DNA of 64,000 bases from a virus. The stretch covers positions 472,640 to 536,639 of IMG/VR virus record IMGVR_UViG_3300046660_000488. One strand, given 5' to 3'. Positions within the stretch are counted from its first letter, which is position 1. Each line of letters begins with the position of its first letter. The position numbers and the translations under genes were made by a program. This document shows, one piece after another, positions 1 through 8,155 of the stretch. Below the pieces are notes generated by a model. It saw nothing but the letters and a program-made list of their open reading frames with translations. It made no database searches and was not told the DNA's origin.

Positions 1-417
1 ATGCTGTCTGGTCACATCGAGGCGAACGAAAGCCGCGACGAGGACGACTACGACAACATGAGCGTTTGCACGACTGAGCGTTCCGACGTGGCCGAATGGT
101 TCTACGACGTAGCCCGCGCAGTTGATCAACCGTTCGGCTTCGTGTTCCACATCGACACGAGCAAGATTCGGGATCACATGCGGCCGTTCGAGGCCGAGAC
201 GGCTGGCCAACCCGAGTACGAGTGGCGCGTCTACGGAGACATTTCCACCTCGAACGTGATCAAGATCACGCTCGCCGGATACAATGGAATCACGAAGGAC
301 CAGATCAGGGACTACGTCGAGACCATGGAGCGCAAGTATTCATACGAGCACAAGTCCGAGATTTACGAGATTTGCAAGGCGATCATGGTGCTGATCAAAA
401 AAGCACAGAAAGCCTAA
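1..417 (+). CDS. Possible C-terminal part of an ART-like phage protein
   Basis: The frame is open from the first base, so the true start probably lies outside the window and the Met at base 1 may be internal. The 138 residues end with a stop 7 nt before the next gene. The stretch EYEWRVYGDI followed by a hydrophobic strand resembles the Glu-x-Glu-x-Arg-V-x-GDI tail of ADP-ribosyltransferase-like proteins common in large phages. That family call is tentative because the N-terminal half is missing. It precedes another ART-like gene. Confidence 0.5.
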   Translation: MLSGHIEANESRDEDDYDNMSVCTTERSDVAEWFYDVARAVDQPFGFVFHIDTSKIRDHMRPFEAETAGQPEYEWRVYGDISTSNVIKITLAGYNGITKDQIRDYVETMERKYSYEHKSEIYEICKAIMVLIKKAQKA

Positions 418-420
418 TTA
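415..420 (+). promoter_or_regulatory. Variant late promoter core TAATTA, leaderless type
   Basis: TAATTA differs by one base from the TAAATA core seen elsewhere. Its last base lies 5 nt before the ATG at 425, the same geometry as the other leaderless sites. The TAA is also the stop codon of the preceding gene. Confidence 0.4.
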
Positions 421-424
421 CCTG

Positions 425-1153
425 ATGCGTGCTCATGAAATTTTCGAAACGATGTTTCTTCCCGAAAGTGTGGGTGGCAATGCAGCATTGTTGCAATACT
501 TTTCAGTTCATCCCGTCTCGAATACATTGCTCAATGGAATATTCGCGACCGTATGGGATGAATATAAAGAACAGAATTTTGATGCTGACGTTTCCTACGA
601 CGCTATTTCCAATCAAGACAAGAGAGCTTTTGCAGACTATCTTGTGAATTCTGGATACATCAAAAAAATACATGAAGAGAGCCCGAGTTTGGCTCCATCA
701 TGGTCACTTATGCAACCTCTTAGAAAAGCGTTGTTGCCGAATAGCACATGGTTGGCTCATTATTGCGATAATGCAGAGAAAATTCAACGCGAGGGATTTC
801 GTATAGGAGCCCCAGATATTGATCGCCTCGCGCTAACGCGCCACGGTTCCGTTAGAAGCAAGCAACCCGGATACAATTTCGCCTATCCGACCGATGGATC
901 GGTGCAATTGACTTCCCGTTGGGGACCAATTCCGCATGGGTATGGGAAGCAGGTTCTGCTGTTCCAAAGCGCAGGTCTGTCATTTTATCACAGCGGGGAT
1001 CGAGAAAATCAGGTCGTTTTTTGGGGTCCGAGTGTTTCGCTAGAAACCTCGCACGTGATCAAGGCGACTGCGAGAGGGTTTCGTTCTGGAGATTTGTCGG
1101 CAAGAACCGTGGACGAACTGGTTGAGCATCTAGCGAAGAAAACTGATGCGTGA
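425..1153 (+). CDS. Putative ADP-ribosyltransferase-like protein with capsid-targeting-like leader
   Basis: 242 residues. The N-terminus MRAHEIFE is short, amphipathic and ends in Glu, like T4 head-targeting leaders. Around residue 117, WLAHYCDNAEKIQREGF followed by GYNFAYP and QVVFWGPSV resembles the His-containing N-terminal motif and the last strands of ART-like folds. The fold assignment is an inference. The gene is visibly richer in A and T than its neighbours, which suggests recent acquisition. No Shine-Dalgarno is evident; the TAATTA element just upstream would give a leaderless mRNA. Confidence 0.6.
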   Translation: MRAHEIFETMFLPESVGGNAALLQYFSVHPVSNTLLNGIFATVWDEYKEQNFDADVSYDAISNQDKRAFADYLVNSGYIKKIHEESPSLAPSWSLMQPLRKALLPNSTWLAHYCDNAEKIQREGFRIGAPDIDRLALTRHGSVRSKQPGYNFAYPTDGSVQLTSRWGPIPHGYGKQVLLFQSAGLSFYHSGDRENQVVFWGPSVSLETSHVIKATARGFRSGDLSARTVDELVEHLAKKTDA

Positions 1154-1339
1154 ATTCATCGATTGACGGGAACGTTCCACCGTCTCGGCGGTGCTGGCGA
1201 TGTCCAGCGCTTTGATGACACTCCCGTCAGACAGTGTGACGCGCTTGTATCGCAGCAAGGATGGGTCTTTCGCCGCGTAAGGCAACGCAGCTAGAATTCG
1301 AGCTTTCATTCTAGCTTTCTGATTAAGGCTCGATGCCAT
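1130..1339 (-). CDS. Small basic protein, unknown
   Basis: 69 residues, Lys/Arg-rich, no recognised domain. It converges on and overlaps the end of the upstream plus-strand gene by 24 nt. A GAGAG ribosome binding site precedes the ATG. Probably real because it fills the space exactly. Confidence 0.5.
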   Translation of the reverse strand: MASSLNQKARMKARILAALPYAAKDPSLLRYKRVTLSDGSVIKALDIASTAETVERSRQSMNSRISFLR

Positions 1340-1364
1340 TCTTCAACTCTCAATCAGAAAATGG

Positions 1365-2015
1365 TCACAGCTTCGACACCATGTTCTGGGGATAGCTCAT
1401 GCTGCTCGTTTCGCCGGTCTTGCTGTTGCGGATGATCGTGGTGATCGACGTTGACTTCGAGTCCACCGACGCCTTGAACTCTTCGACCACGCCGCGCGTC
1501 AGAACCATGCCCGAGCCGTAGCGCGCGTTGATGTACATGACCTTGTCGCCGACCGCGAGGACGTTGCCGTCAATGTCCCGCTGATTCGGGTTCTTCAGCA
1601 CCGCTTCCTTAGCCGCCTTGGCGTCGAATTTCGCCCACACAGTCGGACCATCGTAGCCGATCAGCAACTCGGCTTCAGGGTTCGGGAAGGTCGCTTGCAC
1701 GCTGTTGCGGCGCCCGTCCCACGTGCAGACGGTGTAGAAGCGGTCGTTCTCGAAATCGTATTCGACGGCGTCTCGGCGGTAGCTGTGGTAGCGACGCTTA
1801 ATGCGCGGCTTGTCGCTCGTGTTGTAGCGCGAATCATGGGCCAGTTTGGCGATAGAGCCCGCTCGGTCACCGCTGGTAAACCGGACGTGCAGCAGGCCAT
1901 TTTCCAAGGCGTCGTAGACCTTGATCAAGTTTGCCAAATGCTCAAGAGCCTTCGGGTCGTTCTCGTCGGTCAGTCTGCCGTAATAGAACGGATTGTTGAC
2001 GTCAATGACTTCCAT
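1365..2015 (-). CDS. Unknown protein, C-terminal SH3-like stretch
   Basis: 216 residues from the Met (MEVIDVNNPFYYGRL) one base after the stop of the upstream gene. The C-terminal segment NVLAVGDKVMYINARYGSGMVLTRGVV resembles small SH3-like barrel loops of many phage proteins. No function assigned. A longer in-frame extension exists but lies over the coding sequence of the upstream gene and was rejected. Confidence 0.7.
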   Translation of the reverse strand: MEVIDVNNPFYYGRLTDENDPKALEHLANLIKVYDALENGLLHVRFTSGDRAGSIAKLAHDSRYNTSDKPRIKRRYHSYRRDAVEYDFENDRFYTVCTWDGRRNSVQATFPNPEAELLIGYDGPTVWAKFDAKAAKEAVLKNPNQRDIDGNVLAVGDKVMYINARYGSGMVLTRGVVEEFKASVDSKSTSITTIIRNSKTGETSSMSYPQNMVSKL

Positions 2016-2016
2016 G

Positions 2017-2319
2017 CTACTTGCTCTTCTTGGGCACTCGGCGCTTATAGCCGAGGACGAAATCGTAGATGATCTTGGTGTCGCCGAACCGCTCGGCATT
2101 GTAGCGGGTGATGACGATCTCGGAACGGTTCTGCTGCGGCTGCATATGAACGTGGTCGAAATCGTCGCCCATATGCTCCATGTCGTCCGCCGTCTGGAGG
2201 AAATGGGCGGCGAGCTTCCGCAGGTTCGCCGGGGTCGTGCTGATGCACACCTCCGACAGTTCCTTCGGTATTTCATCCGGCTCACCCATGGGGTGGCCGT
2301 AGAGCATAAACTTTTTCAT
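2017..2319 (-). CDS. Unknown 100-residue protein
   Basis: Begins MKKFMLYGHPMGEPDEIP and ends with a basic tail KRRVPKKSK. A mid-region His/Met-rich stretch (DDMEHMGDDFDHVHM) could bind metal but no motif is recognised. ATGA overlap with the upstream gene, so translation is likely coupled. Confidence 0.7.
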   Translation of the reverse strand: MKKFMLYGHPMGEPDEIPKELSEVCISTTPANLRKLAAHFLQTADDMEHMGDDFDHVHMQPQQNRSEIVITRYNAERFGDTKIIYDFVLGYKRRVPKKSK

Positions 2320-2657
2320 GCGTTTGGTTTACCAAGATCGCGAGACGGTGGCAATGCGATGCCTTCCGCCCGATAGGCTTCATGGAAGAACGGCCGGGTG
2401 CGATCACGCTCTGCCTGAACGTCAAGCAGGCCGCGCACGGCCATGATGCCTTGCACGTAGCCGACCCACCGACTGGTCTTGTCCACCGGCCAGACCCCAA
2501 GTTCCTTTTGGGCAGTCTCCACCATCCTGAGCGCATAGGCGTACGTGGCATGTTCAGCCACGCCGTCGTCGGCGACAGGGTTCTGCTCCAGTTGCAGGAA
2601 CAGCATCCAGTGGAGACCGCTCAAGGTCTTGTCGAGGGCTTCGCGAACCGGCGTCAC
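2316..2657 (-). CDS. Unknown 113-residue protein
   Basis: Helical, no recognised motif. It belongs to a minus-strand run reading from 3863 down to 1365; its stop overlaps the next start by ATGA. The GTAAACC-type motif seen before many genes falls in its last codons (GKPNA), just upstream of the next gene. Confidence 0.7.
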   Translation of the reverse strand: MTPVREALDKTLSGLHWMLFLQLEQNPVADDGVAEHATYAYALRMVETAQKELGVWPVDKTSRWVGYVQGIMAVRGLLDVQAERDRTRPFFHEAYRAEGIALPPSRDLGKPNA

Positions 2658-2661
2658 CAGA

Positions 2662-3075
2662 TTACTCCGGCGTGTCGAAATACTGGGTGACCACGACTTG
2701 GCGCGGATAGACGACCTTGGGCGCGTCTTCCCAGTTGGAGCCTTCGTTCGACGAGTACCAGCCGGTGAACTGGCAGTGGGCCAGCAGAACGTCAGGGGCG
2801 AATTTCTCGACGACGGCGTAGGTCACCTCGCAGTGGTCGCCGCCACCCTCGTAGCCGCCCTCGAAATCCACCTTCTTCAGCGCGAAGCCGTTGACTTCCT
2901 CGCCGTCAGCTTCGTCGGCGATGCGACCCCAATTGTAGGTGTCTTCCGCGTAGCCCAGCGCTTCGAAGAACTGGACGAAATAGTCGGCCGGATCGCTCTC
3001 GATCAGGGCCAGCGTTTCTTCGCGGGTCAGTTGGTCGAGCATCTTGGGGTCTTCGGTGGTCGTCTCGTCGGTCAT
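2662..3075 (-). CDS. Unknown acidic protein
   Basis: 137 residues from MTDETTTEDPK, whose ATG overlaps the stop of the upstream gene (ATGA). Acidic and Tyr/Trp-rich, with a WYSSNEGSNWED segment. An in-frame extension upstream lies in the coding region of the previous gene and was not used. Confidence 0.7.
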   Translation of the reverse strand: MTDETTTEDPKMLDQLTREETLALIESDPADYFVQFFEALGYAEDTYNWGRIADEADGEEVNGFALKKVDFEGGYEGGGDHCEVTYAVVEKFAPDVLLAHCQFTGWYSSNEGSNWEDAPKVVYPRQVVVTQYFDTPE

Positions 3076-3863
3076 GTCAATGCCTCTGGCAAATGGTTCA
3101 AAGTATTCGTCAAGTGACCATACCAGCCTTCCCGGCGAGTGGTCAGCAAGTCGTAGCGGTTCACGATCAAATACCGTGCGAACCACCCTTTCGTCATAGA
3201 TGTACACAGCAGCTTGTGGCCTCTGTGCATCGCCAACATTACCTCTCTGCGAGAGGATGCCGCCGTAAGATGGAACCGTTCAATCGCGGTCACCATCATT
3301 TCTTCCAGTACACATTCTGCCCGCTCGTCGGGATTTAATGCAAGAAACAAAGCTTCACTGCACCACGTGTTTGACAGGTCTGGCCTGATCCGCTCGTGCA
3401 TCGGCCGGGCGTGGAACTTGACCGCCTCGTGCAAGGCCTCGTGGTCATGTACGCGCACCACCGCGTCATCCCAGAACGTCTCGACCGACTGGTTCAGGTT
3501 GACGCGCTTCTGGCCGTGCACGGTCTCCCAGAGCTTCACGAGCTTGTGGTAGAGCGGCAGGTTCAACTGGCATCCGCGCATACCCATATCGTGGACGTCG
3601 AACAAGGTCTTGTCCCAATGGATGTCCCAGTGCGCGTGGGAGACCTTCAGCGTGTAGAGGATGTCGGGATCGGCGAACACCGGGTCCTTGTTCAGGGTGA
3701 TGATCTCGTCGGCGATTTCATGCCACGATGAATCGACCACGCACACCTTTGCCTCGCAGCCAATGATCTTGGCCGGGGTCAGGATGTCGATATCCTTCGG
3801 TGGGCGCCGGTCTGGGAACCAGTGGTAGGCGGCCGTACTGCCAATGATCAGCCACTTCGACAT
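3072..3863 (-). CDS. Nucleotidyltransferase-fold protein
   Basis: 263 residues. The N-terminus has IIGSTAAYHWFPDRRPPKDIDIL, a GS motif followed by D-x-D, which is the active-site signature of the MNT/antitoxin-type nucleotidyltransferase superfamily. The rest is helical and His-rich. Comparable stand-alone NTase proteins occur in many large phages; substrate unknown. First gene of a minus-strand run, divergent from the GNAT-like gene at 3915. Confidence 0.65.
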   Translation of the reverse strand: MSKWLIIGSTAAYHWFPDRRPPKDIDILTPAKIIGCEAKVCVVDSSWHEIADEIITLNKDPVFADPDILYTLKVSHAHWDIHWDKTLFDVHDMGMRGCQLNLPLYHKLVKLWETVHGQKRVNLNQSVETFWDDAVVRVHDHEALHEAVKFHARPMHERIRPDLSNTWCSEALFLALNPDERAECVLEEMMVTAIERFHLTAASSRREVMLAMHRGHKLLCTSMTKGWFARYLIVNRYDLLTTRREGWYGHLTNTLNHLPEALT

Positions 3864-3903
3864 TTTCCCATAATAGCAGGGTCAGGATGCGAGCCCAATT
3901 TCA

Positions 3904-3909
3904 TAAATA
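3904..3909 (+). promoter_or_regulatory. Late promoter core TAAATA, leaderless geometry
   Basis: CATAAATAT sits with its last core A exactly 6 nt before the A of ATG 3915. In T4 late promoters the TATAAATA box ends at -6, so +1 would be the A of the start codon. Confidence 0.6.
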
Positions 3910-3914
3910 TCTGC

Positions 3915-4415
3915 ATGGACATCCGTAACAGCATCAGCCTTATCGAGAGCATCCAACGCTCATACGCCGGAGTATTCGAAGACGATGCTCAGGAGCCCAT
4001 CGTCATCAAGCTGGGCGCTGGCATGAAGCACGATCCGGAGAGCCCGGCTCAGAAATTCATCGACAAGTACATGGAGGTCACGCATCCACATCCGATGATG
4101 CGCGGCTCTCGTCTCTACGGCTACACGACGTCGGACATTCGCCGTGACTTGGACAGTCCCAACGACACCGTCTACATCAGCGACATCATGACGTTGGAGG
4201 CCAAGAACGGCCACGCCAACATCCTGCTGAAGGCGCTGTGCGGTCTGGCCGACAAGCTCGGGGTGACGCTCACCCTGTCGGCCAAGGCTTACGGAACTGA
4301 CAAGAACTTCATGAAGATGAAAGACCTTGTCGCTTGGTATCAGCGCAACGGCTTCGTGCTCGACGGTCGTGGTAGCAAGGAAAACGGCTACCCGATGAAG
4401 CGTTTGCCGCACTGA
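3915..4415 (+). CDS. GNAT-like acetyltransferase, predicted leaderless
   Basis: 166 residues starting MDIRNSISLIESIQRSY. The C-terminal half (ILLKALCGLADKLGVTLTL, then LVAWYQRNGFVLDGRGSKENGYPMKR) matches the last helices and strands of GNAT N-acetyltransferases and resembles the first and third domains of the protein at 10010. The acetyl-CoA loop is degenerate, so activity is uncertain. The start was chosen by the adjacent late promoter; no Shine-Dalgarno is present. Confidence 0.65.
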   Translation: MDIRNSISLIESIQRSYAGVFEDDAQEPIVIKLGAGMKHDPESPAQKFIDKYMEVTHPHPMMRGSRLYGYTTSDIRRDLDSPNDTVYISDIMTLEAKNGHANILLKALCGLADKLGVTLTLSAKAYGTDKNFMKMKDLVAWYQRNGFVLDGRGSKENGYPMKRLPH

Positions 4416-4438
4416 CGTTTCTGTGACAGTATAGGCCG

Positions 4439-4618
4439 ATGCAAGCACCGGCCACACCCCCGTCTGAATACCTGCCTGAAACCGCCGTGGAAGCGCTCGT
4501 GCGCGCCAGTGCGAACGGGCACACACCAGAGCGCGCTCAGGGCGCGGAACACTGGGGTTGCAGCACCTGTGGCTACGTCGCCTCTCAGGTCCGCTGGTGG
4601 CCGATTACCTGCGGCTAG
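4439..4618 (+). CDS. Small protein with Cys pair
   Basis: 59 residues fitting exactly between two other genes. It ends WGCSTCGYVASQVRWWPITCG, with three Cys, perhaps a minimal zinc-binding tail. No clear ribosome binding site. Coding status is moderate. Confidence 0.45.
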   Translation: MQAPATPPSEYLPETAVEALVRASANGHTPERAQGAEHWGCSTCGYVASQVRWWPITCG

Positions 4619-4621
4619 GCG

Positions 4622-4891
4622 TCATTCGGTCGGGTAACGATCTACGCCGTCCCACCACCACGTCTTGATCCGTTCAAGGAAGCTCGGATCATATTCCTTC
4701 ACCTTCAGGACTTGAAGGCTGTCGCGTCCGTCCACTGACTGCACGGCGAAGACGAGGATGCCACGATCTCCCGGCGCCACGATGTAAGGCTTTTCGCCGT
4801 GCAGACGGAAGCCTTCAGGCATCTGGAAATTAAGATGTCCGAATTCCTGCTCGAATTGCAAGGGCGTCAGTTGGCGGTCTTCGTTCTTCAT
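4622..4891 (-). CDS. Unknown 89-residue protein
   Basis: Starts MKNEDRQLTPLQFEQEFG at an ATGA overlap with the upstream gene. Single domain with a Trp-rich C-terminus (TWWWDGVDRYPTE). No recognised family. Confidence 0.7.
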   Translation of the reverse strand: MKNEDRQLTPLQFEQEFGHLNFQMPEGFRLHGEKPYIVAPGDRGILVFAVQSVDGRDSLQVLKVKEYDPSFLERIKTWWWDGVDRYPTE

Positions 4892-5184
4892 CGTCTCACC
4901 TTGATGCGGCGTTTCTTGGGTGGTGGGTTGCCGACGTGCCAGCCATGGCATTTCTTGCACATGTAGGGCTCCGCGCCGGGCGTCATCTTGGCGTGCTTGA
5001 TCTCGTACAAGGCCGCATCCTTGGTCAGGTGGCTGGCCTTGCGAGACGGACACTTGCCGTCCGTGGGCTCACTGGGTTCCTGCTCGCTGCGTAGCGCCGC
5101 CCGACGCTCTTCGTGCGTCATGCTCGCCCAGTCTTGACCAGAGGCGGCGTTTCGGATCGCAAGCAGGTCGTCCAGCAGAGACAT
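4888..5184 (-). CDS. Small zinc-ribbon-like protein
   Basis: 98 residues from MSLLDDLLAIRN. The C-terminus carries C-x-x-C-x-x-W-H-V (MCKKCHGWHVG) followed by a strongly basic tail KKRRIKVRR. This suggests a nucleic-acid-binding zinc knuckle, an inference. Same architecture recurs in several small proteins of this window. Confidence 0.65.
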   Translation of the reverse strand: MSLLDDLLAIRNAASGQDWASMTHEERRAALRSEQEPSEPTDGKCPSRKASHLTKDAALYEIKHAKMTPGAEPYMCKKCHGWHVGNPPPKKRRIKVRR

Positions 5185-5186
5185 CG

Positions 5187-5354
5187 TCAGCCTACGTATT
5201 TCGCCACGGCTTCGTGCAGTTCGGCCACGTATTCCTTGTAGTCCATCTGCCCGGCGTCGTAGCGCTCGACGATGCCCGACATGGCCGTGCGAAGCTGCTG
5301 CTGGCCGTCTTTGTCGTCGGGTGTGCTGAGAAAGTTGGCGAACATCTTGATCAT
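5187..5354 (-). CDS. Unknown 55-residue protein
   Basis: MIKMFANFLSTPDDKDG..., helical and acidic. It fills the gap between two minus-strand genes, with ATGA overlap upstream and 2 nt spacing downstream. Confidence 0.6.
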   Translation of the reverse strand: MIKMFANFLSTPDDKDGQQQLRTAMSGIVERYDAGQMDYKEYVAELHEAVAKYVG

Positions 5355-5728
5355 TCCGTGTCGAGCCCGAGCGCTTTGCGCTGTCTGGCGGTGAGGACGT
5401 TGCCTTCCGTGTCGGCATTGTCGAAATCTGGCGTGATCGTCACGGGGACGACATGCCAGTTGTGGTAGTCGATCTCGAACGGGATCGTAGTCTTGTCGTA
5501 GGCCTCACCGGGGTTGTAGATGGTCGGCGACCGGTAAAGGTAGTTGCCGTTCCGCTTCTTCCAGTCGTGATCCATCTTCGCCTGATCGTAGATCGCCTTC
5601 AGGGCGTTCTTCTTCGACTCGAACAGCGCCGGTGGGTAGCCGGGTTGTGCGAACGTGCGATGGCCGCTCGAAATGCACGGGTAGTGCACGCCGGTGTCCG
5701 GATGGTGGTAGTAGATCGCCCACATCAT
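5351..5728 (-). CDS. Unknown protein, Tyr/His-rich
   Basis: 125 residues from MMWAIYYHHPDTG, the start overlapping the upstream stop as TAATG. No recognised family. Confidence 0.7.
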   Translation of the reverse strand: MMWAIYYHHPDTGVHYPCISSGHRTFAQPGYPPALFESKKNALKAIYDQAKMDHDWKKRNGNYLYRSPTIYNPGEAYDKTTIPFEIDYHNWHVVPVTITPDFDNADTEGNVLTARQRKALGLDTE

Positions 5729-5943
5729 TACTTGACCCTCGTGATAGTGCCGACGAATGAGAATGTTGGGTGGACAACCCAGTGTGGTTTCTTGCACGAC
5801 GCGCAGGGGGTGAATTGGCGACCCCGTGTATCCGGCTTGCCGATCTCGCGTCCCTCGAATTCGAACACGGTCTCGCAGCTTTCGCATTGGGCATGGTAGA
5901 CGCGATCCGTCTCGGCAACGCCTTGAGTGATAATGCGGCTCAT
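5728..5943 (-). CDS. Two-CxxC zinc-ribbon protein
   Basis: 71 residues with CESC near residue 20 and CASC near residue 48, a classical zinc ribbon spacing. Probably a small nucleic-acid or protein binding factor; role unknown. Overlaps both neighbours by a few bases. Confidence 0.7.
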   Translation of the reverse strand: MSRIITQGVAETDRVYHAQCESCETVFEFEGREIGKPDTRGRQFTPCASCKKPHWVVHPTFSFVGTITRVK

Positions 5944-6152
5944 TTTTCACCGCGCAAGACGGCGAGCGCTTCTGCCAAAGCATCTTCACGGGTGAATGCA
6001 CCACCTTCGTATCCGTAATCGTTCTCGGACCACATCTTCTTGAAATTTGGATAGAGTTCGATTGCCTTGGCCTGCACAATGGCGTCACGTTGCTTGGACA
6101 GGTTCTCGATTGTGTAGTCGAGTTGCTTGAAATCTGGAGTGACTTTGCCCAT
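5940..6152 (-). CDS. Unknown 70-residue helical protein
   Basis: MGKVTPDFKQLDYTIENLSKQ..., predicted helical with acidic/basic alternation. ATGA overlap downstream; its start shares a base with the upstream stop. Confidence 0.65.
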   Translation of the reverse strand: MGKVTPDFKQLDYTIENLSKQRDAIVQAKAIELYPNFKKMWSENDYGYEGGAFTREDALAEALAVLRGEK

Positions 6153-6403
6153 CAGACGGTCTTCTGGTTCTTGAGGCCATAGAGCGAACTGACGAACGGC
6201 GCGCCGGAGATCGCCATGTCAACGATATCCGTGGCTTCGACTTCCTCGTACATGAACGTGCGGCTCAGCACGCGCATGCGCTGGAAGACGATCCCGTTCT
6301 GCTTCAGCATGTGAACGTCTTTCCACTCCGGCGGTAGGACATAGGTCCCGGCCGGGCGTCCGTTTTTCGCGAACAGGATGACGATGTTGTTTTCGGTTTC
6401 CAT
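6152..6403 (-). CDS. Unknown 83-residue protein
   Basis: Starts METENNIVILFAKNG after TTGGGA. A longer frame upstream has a hydrophobic stretch but lacks a ribosome binding site. First gene of the 6403-4622 run. A GTTTACC motif lies about 13 nt upstream. Confidence 0.65.
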   Translation of the reverse strand: METENNIVILFAKNGRPAGTYVLPPEWKDVHMLKQNGIVFQRMRVLSRTFMYEEVEATDIVDMAISGAPFVSSLYGLKNQKTV

Positions 6404-6552
6404 TCCCAAATGGTAAACGAAACCAAAAAGGAGCGTCCATAAGAAACTTGACCCAGCGTCGTAAACCAAATACAACTAAGACATGACCATCTTCGACCTC
6501 AAGGACACGTACTCGACTCGTTAGCGCGGATTAGCCGCCTGACGAGGGAATC

Positions 6553-6915
6553 GTGAAACCACAGTACAAAAAGATCGAGAACACCGGCAAAGGCCCCGGC
6601 GCGTCGTACAAGATGCGTTACATCGGCCAATACCGGAAGCCTCGCATCCATGCCATCCGCCGTGACAAGGGCTTCCTTGATACGGACGAGGACATGCGTG
6701 AGCACAACATCCGCTATCGCTCGAACGGTCGTCGTCACCGTGTGCGAATGGACGTGGCTGATTTTTACGGCATCAGCCACAAGTACTATGAGCGTAGCTG
6801 GAAGACGGGGACCAAGTACCCCAAGCAATGGATGACCCGGCGTGACGGGCCTCCAACCTATGACGACAAGGTCTGGTGCTACCGCGCGTGGCTCCTTTGG
6901 TACGAGAACATGTGA
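6553..6915 (+). CDS. Basic protein, unknown, GTG start
   Basis: 120 residues, Arg/Lys/Tyr-rich, likely nucleic acid binding. GTG start preceded by GAGGGA at good spacing. The next gene starts inside its stop (TGATG). Confidence 0.65.
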   Translation: MKPQYKKIENTGKGPGASYKMRYIGQYRKPRIHAIRRDKGFLDTDEDMREHNIRYRSNGRRHRVRMDVADFYGISHKYYERSWKTGTKYPKQWMTRRDGPPTYDDKVWCYRAWLLWYENM

Positions 6916-7211
6916 TGACCGACCTGCCAACGCCGAAGACATTCGCTGAACATCGGGCCGTGATAGGTCACGGCCTGATATTCTTCGGTAAGTTGCTGGC
7001 TGTGATGGTATGCCTCGTGGCCATCGTCGTGGTGGTAGGCCTTGGTGTCTCGCAGGTCTATAACTGGGTACAGCACCACGAGATCATCAAGACGATCTTT
7101 GCGTGGTTCCTACGCATTACGATGTGGTCGGCCTTTGCGCTGTTCTTCGGGTCGTGGATGTACGACGAGGGCCTGAAGCAATGGCGTCGCCGTCGTCAGA
7201 AGGTTAGCTGA
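6915..7211 (+). CDS. Small two-TM membrane protein
   Basis: 98 residues from MTDLPTPKTF. Two hydrophobic helices, about residues 24-46 and 60-80, then a basic cytoplasmic tail (WRRRRQKVS). Topology suggests both ends inside. A holin-like or host-membrane role is possible but unsupported. Confidence 0.65.
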   Translation: MTDLPTPKTFAEHRAVIGHGLIFFGKLLAVMVCLVAIVVVVGLGVSQVYNWVQHHEIIKTIFAWFLRITMWSAFALFFGSWMYDEGLKQWRRRRQKVS

Positions 7212-7777
7212 TACTCGTCGCTGGTGACGTCCTTGGACTTCACCGGCACGACCTTCTTGATGATCTTCGGGTTGATCACCACCAGCACCGTTTCGTCCCG
7301 GCCGCCGTAGCGGTTGACGACCGTGTAGTCGGCGCCCATTTCGGCCATGTACTGGCGAAGCTCGCCGGTCATGCCGGGGCGTATGGCCTCGTAGTTGATC
7401 CCGAGGTTCATCAGGTTCTCAAGCGGGAGCGAACCGTCCTTGAAGCGGGCGAAGCCACGCTCGACGTCGTTCTTGATGTCCTTGCGCTTGTTGGAGGCAA
7501 TGAACGTCTGGATGAATTTGGCCGCCTGCTCTTCGGTGACCTTGATGTCCCGAAGCGGCGTGCCCAGCGTCACGGTGACCTTGTAGAGCGATCCGCCGCC
7601 CTTGGCGTAGCGAGCGGCCGTCTCCATGTGCGTCGTCAGATAGAGGCCCGGACCATGTTCCCACGTACCCGACTTGTGCGAGCGAAACTCGCCGTACGAG
7701 TACTGGAGGTCTCGACCGCCATGCCACAGCGTGACGGTGCGGCCTGCATCTTCGTTGACGATCTGGGAATAGCGCAT
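7196..7777 (-). CDS. ADP-ribosyltransferase-like protein with capsid-targeting-like leader
   Basis: 193 residues. Leader MRYSQIVNE ends in Glu. LWHGG (residues 17-21), then GPGLYLTT (about 43-50) and AARYAKGGGSLYKV match the first His motif and the Y-containing strand of PARP/ART-like folds. T4 Alt and ModA show that phages inject or make ADP-ribosyltransferases. A catalytic Glu is not clear. Late promoter 5 nt upstream, no Shine-Dalgarno. Confidence 0.6.
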   Translation of the reverse strand: MRYSQIVNEDAGRTVTLWHGGRDLQYSYGEFRSHKSGTWEHGPGLYLTTHMETAARYAKGGGSLYKVTVTLGTPLRDIKVTEEQAAKFIQTFIASNKRKDIKNDVERGFARFKDGSLPLENLMNLGINYEAIRPGMTGELRQYMAEMGADYTVVNRYGGRDETVLVVINPKIIKKVVPVKSKDVTSDEYQLTF

Positions 7778-7781
7778 GCCG

Positions 7782-7787
7782 TATTTA
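7782..7787 (-). promoter_or_regulatory. Late promoter core TAAATA, leaderless geometry
   Basis: On the minus strand TAAATA ends 5 nt before the ATG at 7777. The TAA doubles as the stop codon of the upstream gene (7785-7958). Confidence 0.6.
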
Positions 7788-7958
7788 GCGCATGTTGAAC
7801 AGCCAGATCGATCCGATAATGCCGACGATGGTGACCACGATCCAGACGGTCTTGCCGCCGGTCGCTTTCTTCGCGGCGGCCACGGGCGAGTACATAATCC
7901 CGATCAGCAGGAAGAACAGGAGAAGCGCCCACATGGAGTCGGTGTCGCGTTTGCTCAT
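7785..7958 (-). CDS. Small two-TM membrane protein
   Basis: 57 residues, MSKRDTDSMWALLLFFLLIG..., two hydrophobic segments separated by KKATGGK. Its stop codon is part of the late promoter of the next gene. Confidence 0.6.
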   Translation of the reverse strand: MSKRDTDSMWALLLFFLLIGIMYSPVAAAKKATGGKTVWIVVTIVGIIGSIWLFNMR

Positions 7959-7960
7959 GG

Positions 7961-8155
7961 TCAGCCCTGCACGATGACGAGGTCACCGTCTTCATTGACA
8001 TCGGCCGTCTTGAAACGCGGCGCGTCGGTGGGGAAAGGCACGCCGAGAATGAAGAAATCCGGGTGCTCGTCGAGCAGCTTGTACGTGGCTCGCCGCTCTT
8101 CAGTGGTCAAGTCTTCACGGAAGGCGATGATCACGTAGGGGTAGGGCACGGTCAT
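7961..8155 (-). CDS. Unknown 64-residue protein
   Basis: MTVPYPYVIIAFREDLTTEE..., alpha/beta, no recognised family. ATGA overlap with the upstream gene. Confidence 0.65.
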   Translation of the reverse strand: MTVPYPYVIIAFREDLTTEERRATYKLLDEHPDFFILGVPFPTDAPRFKTADVNEDGDLVIVQG

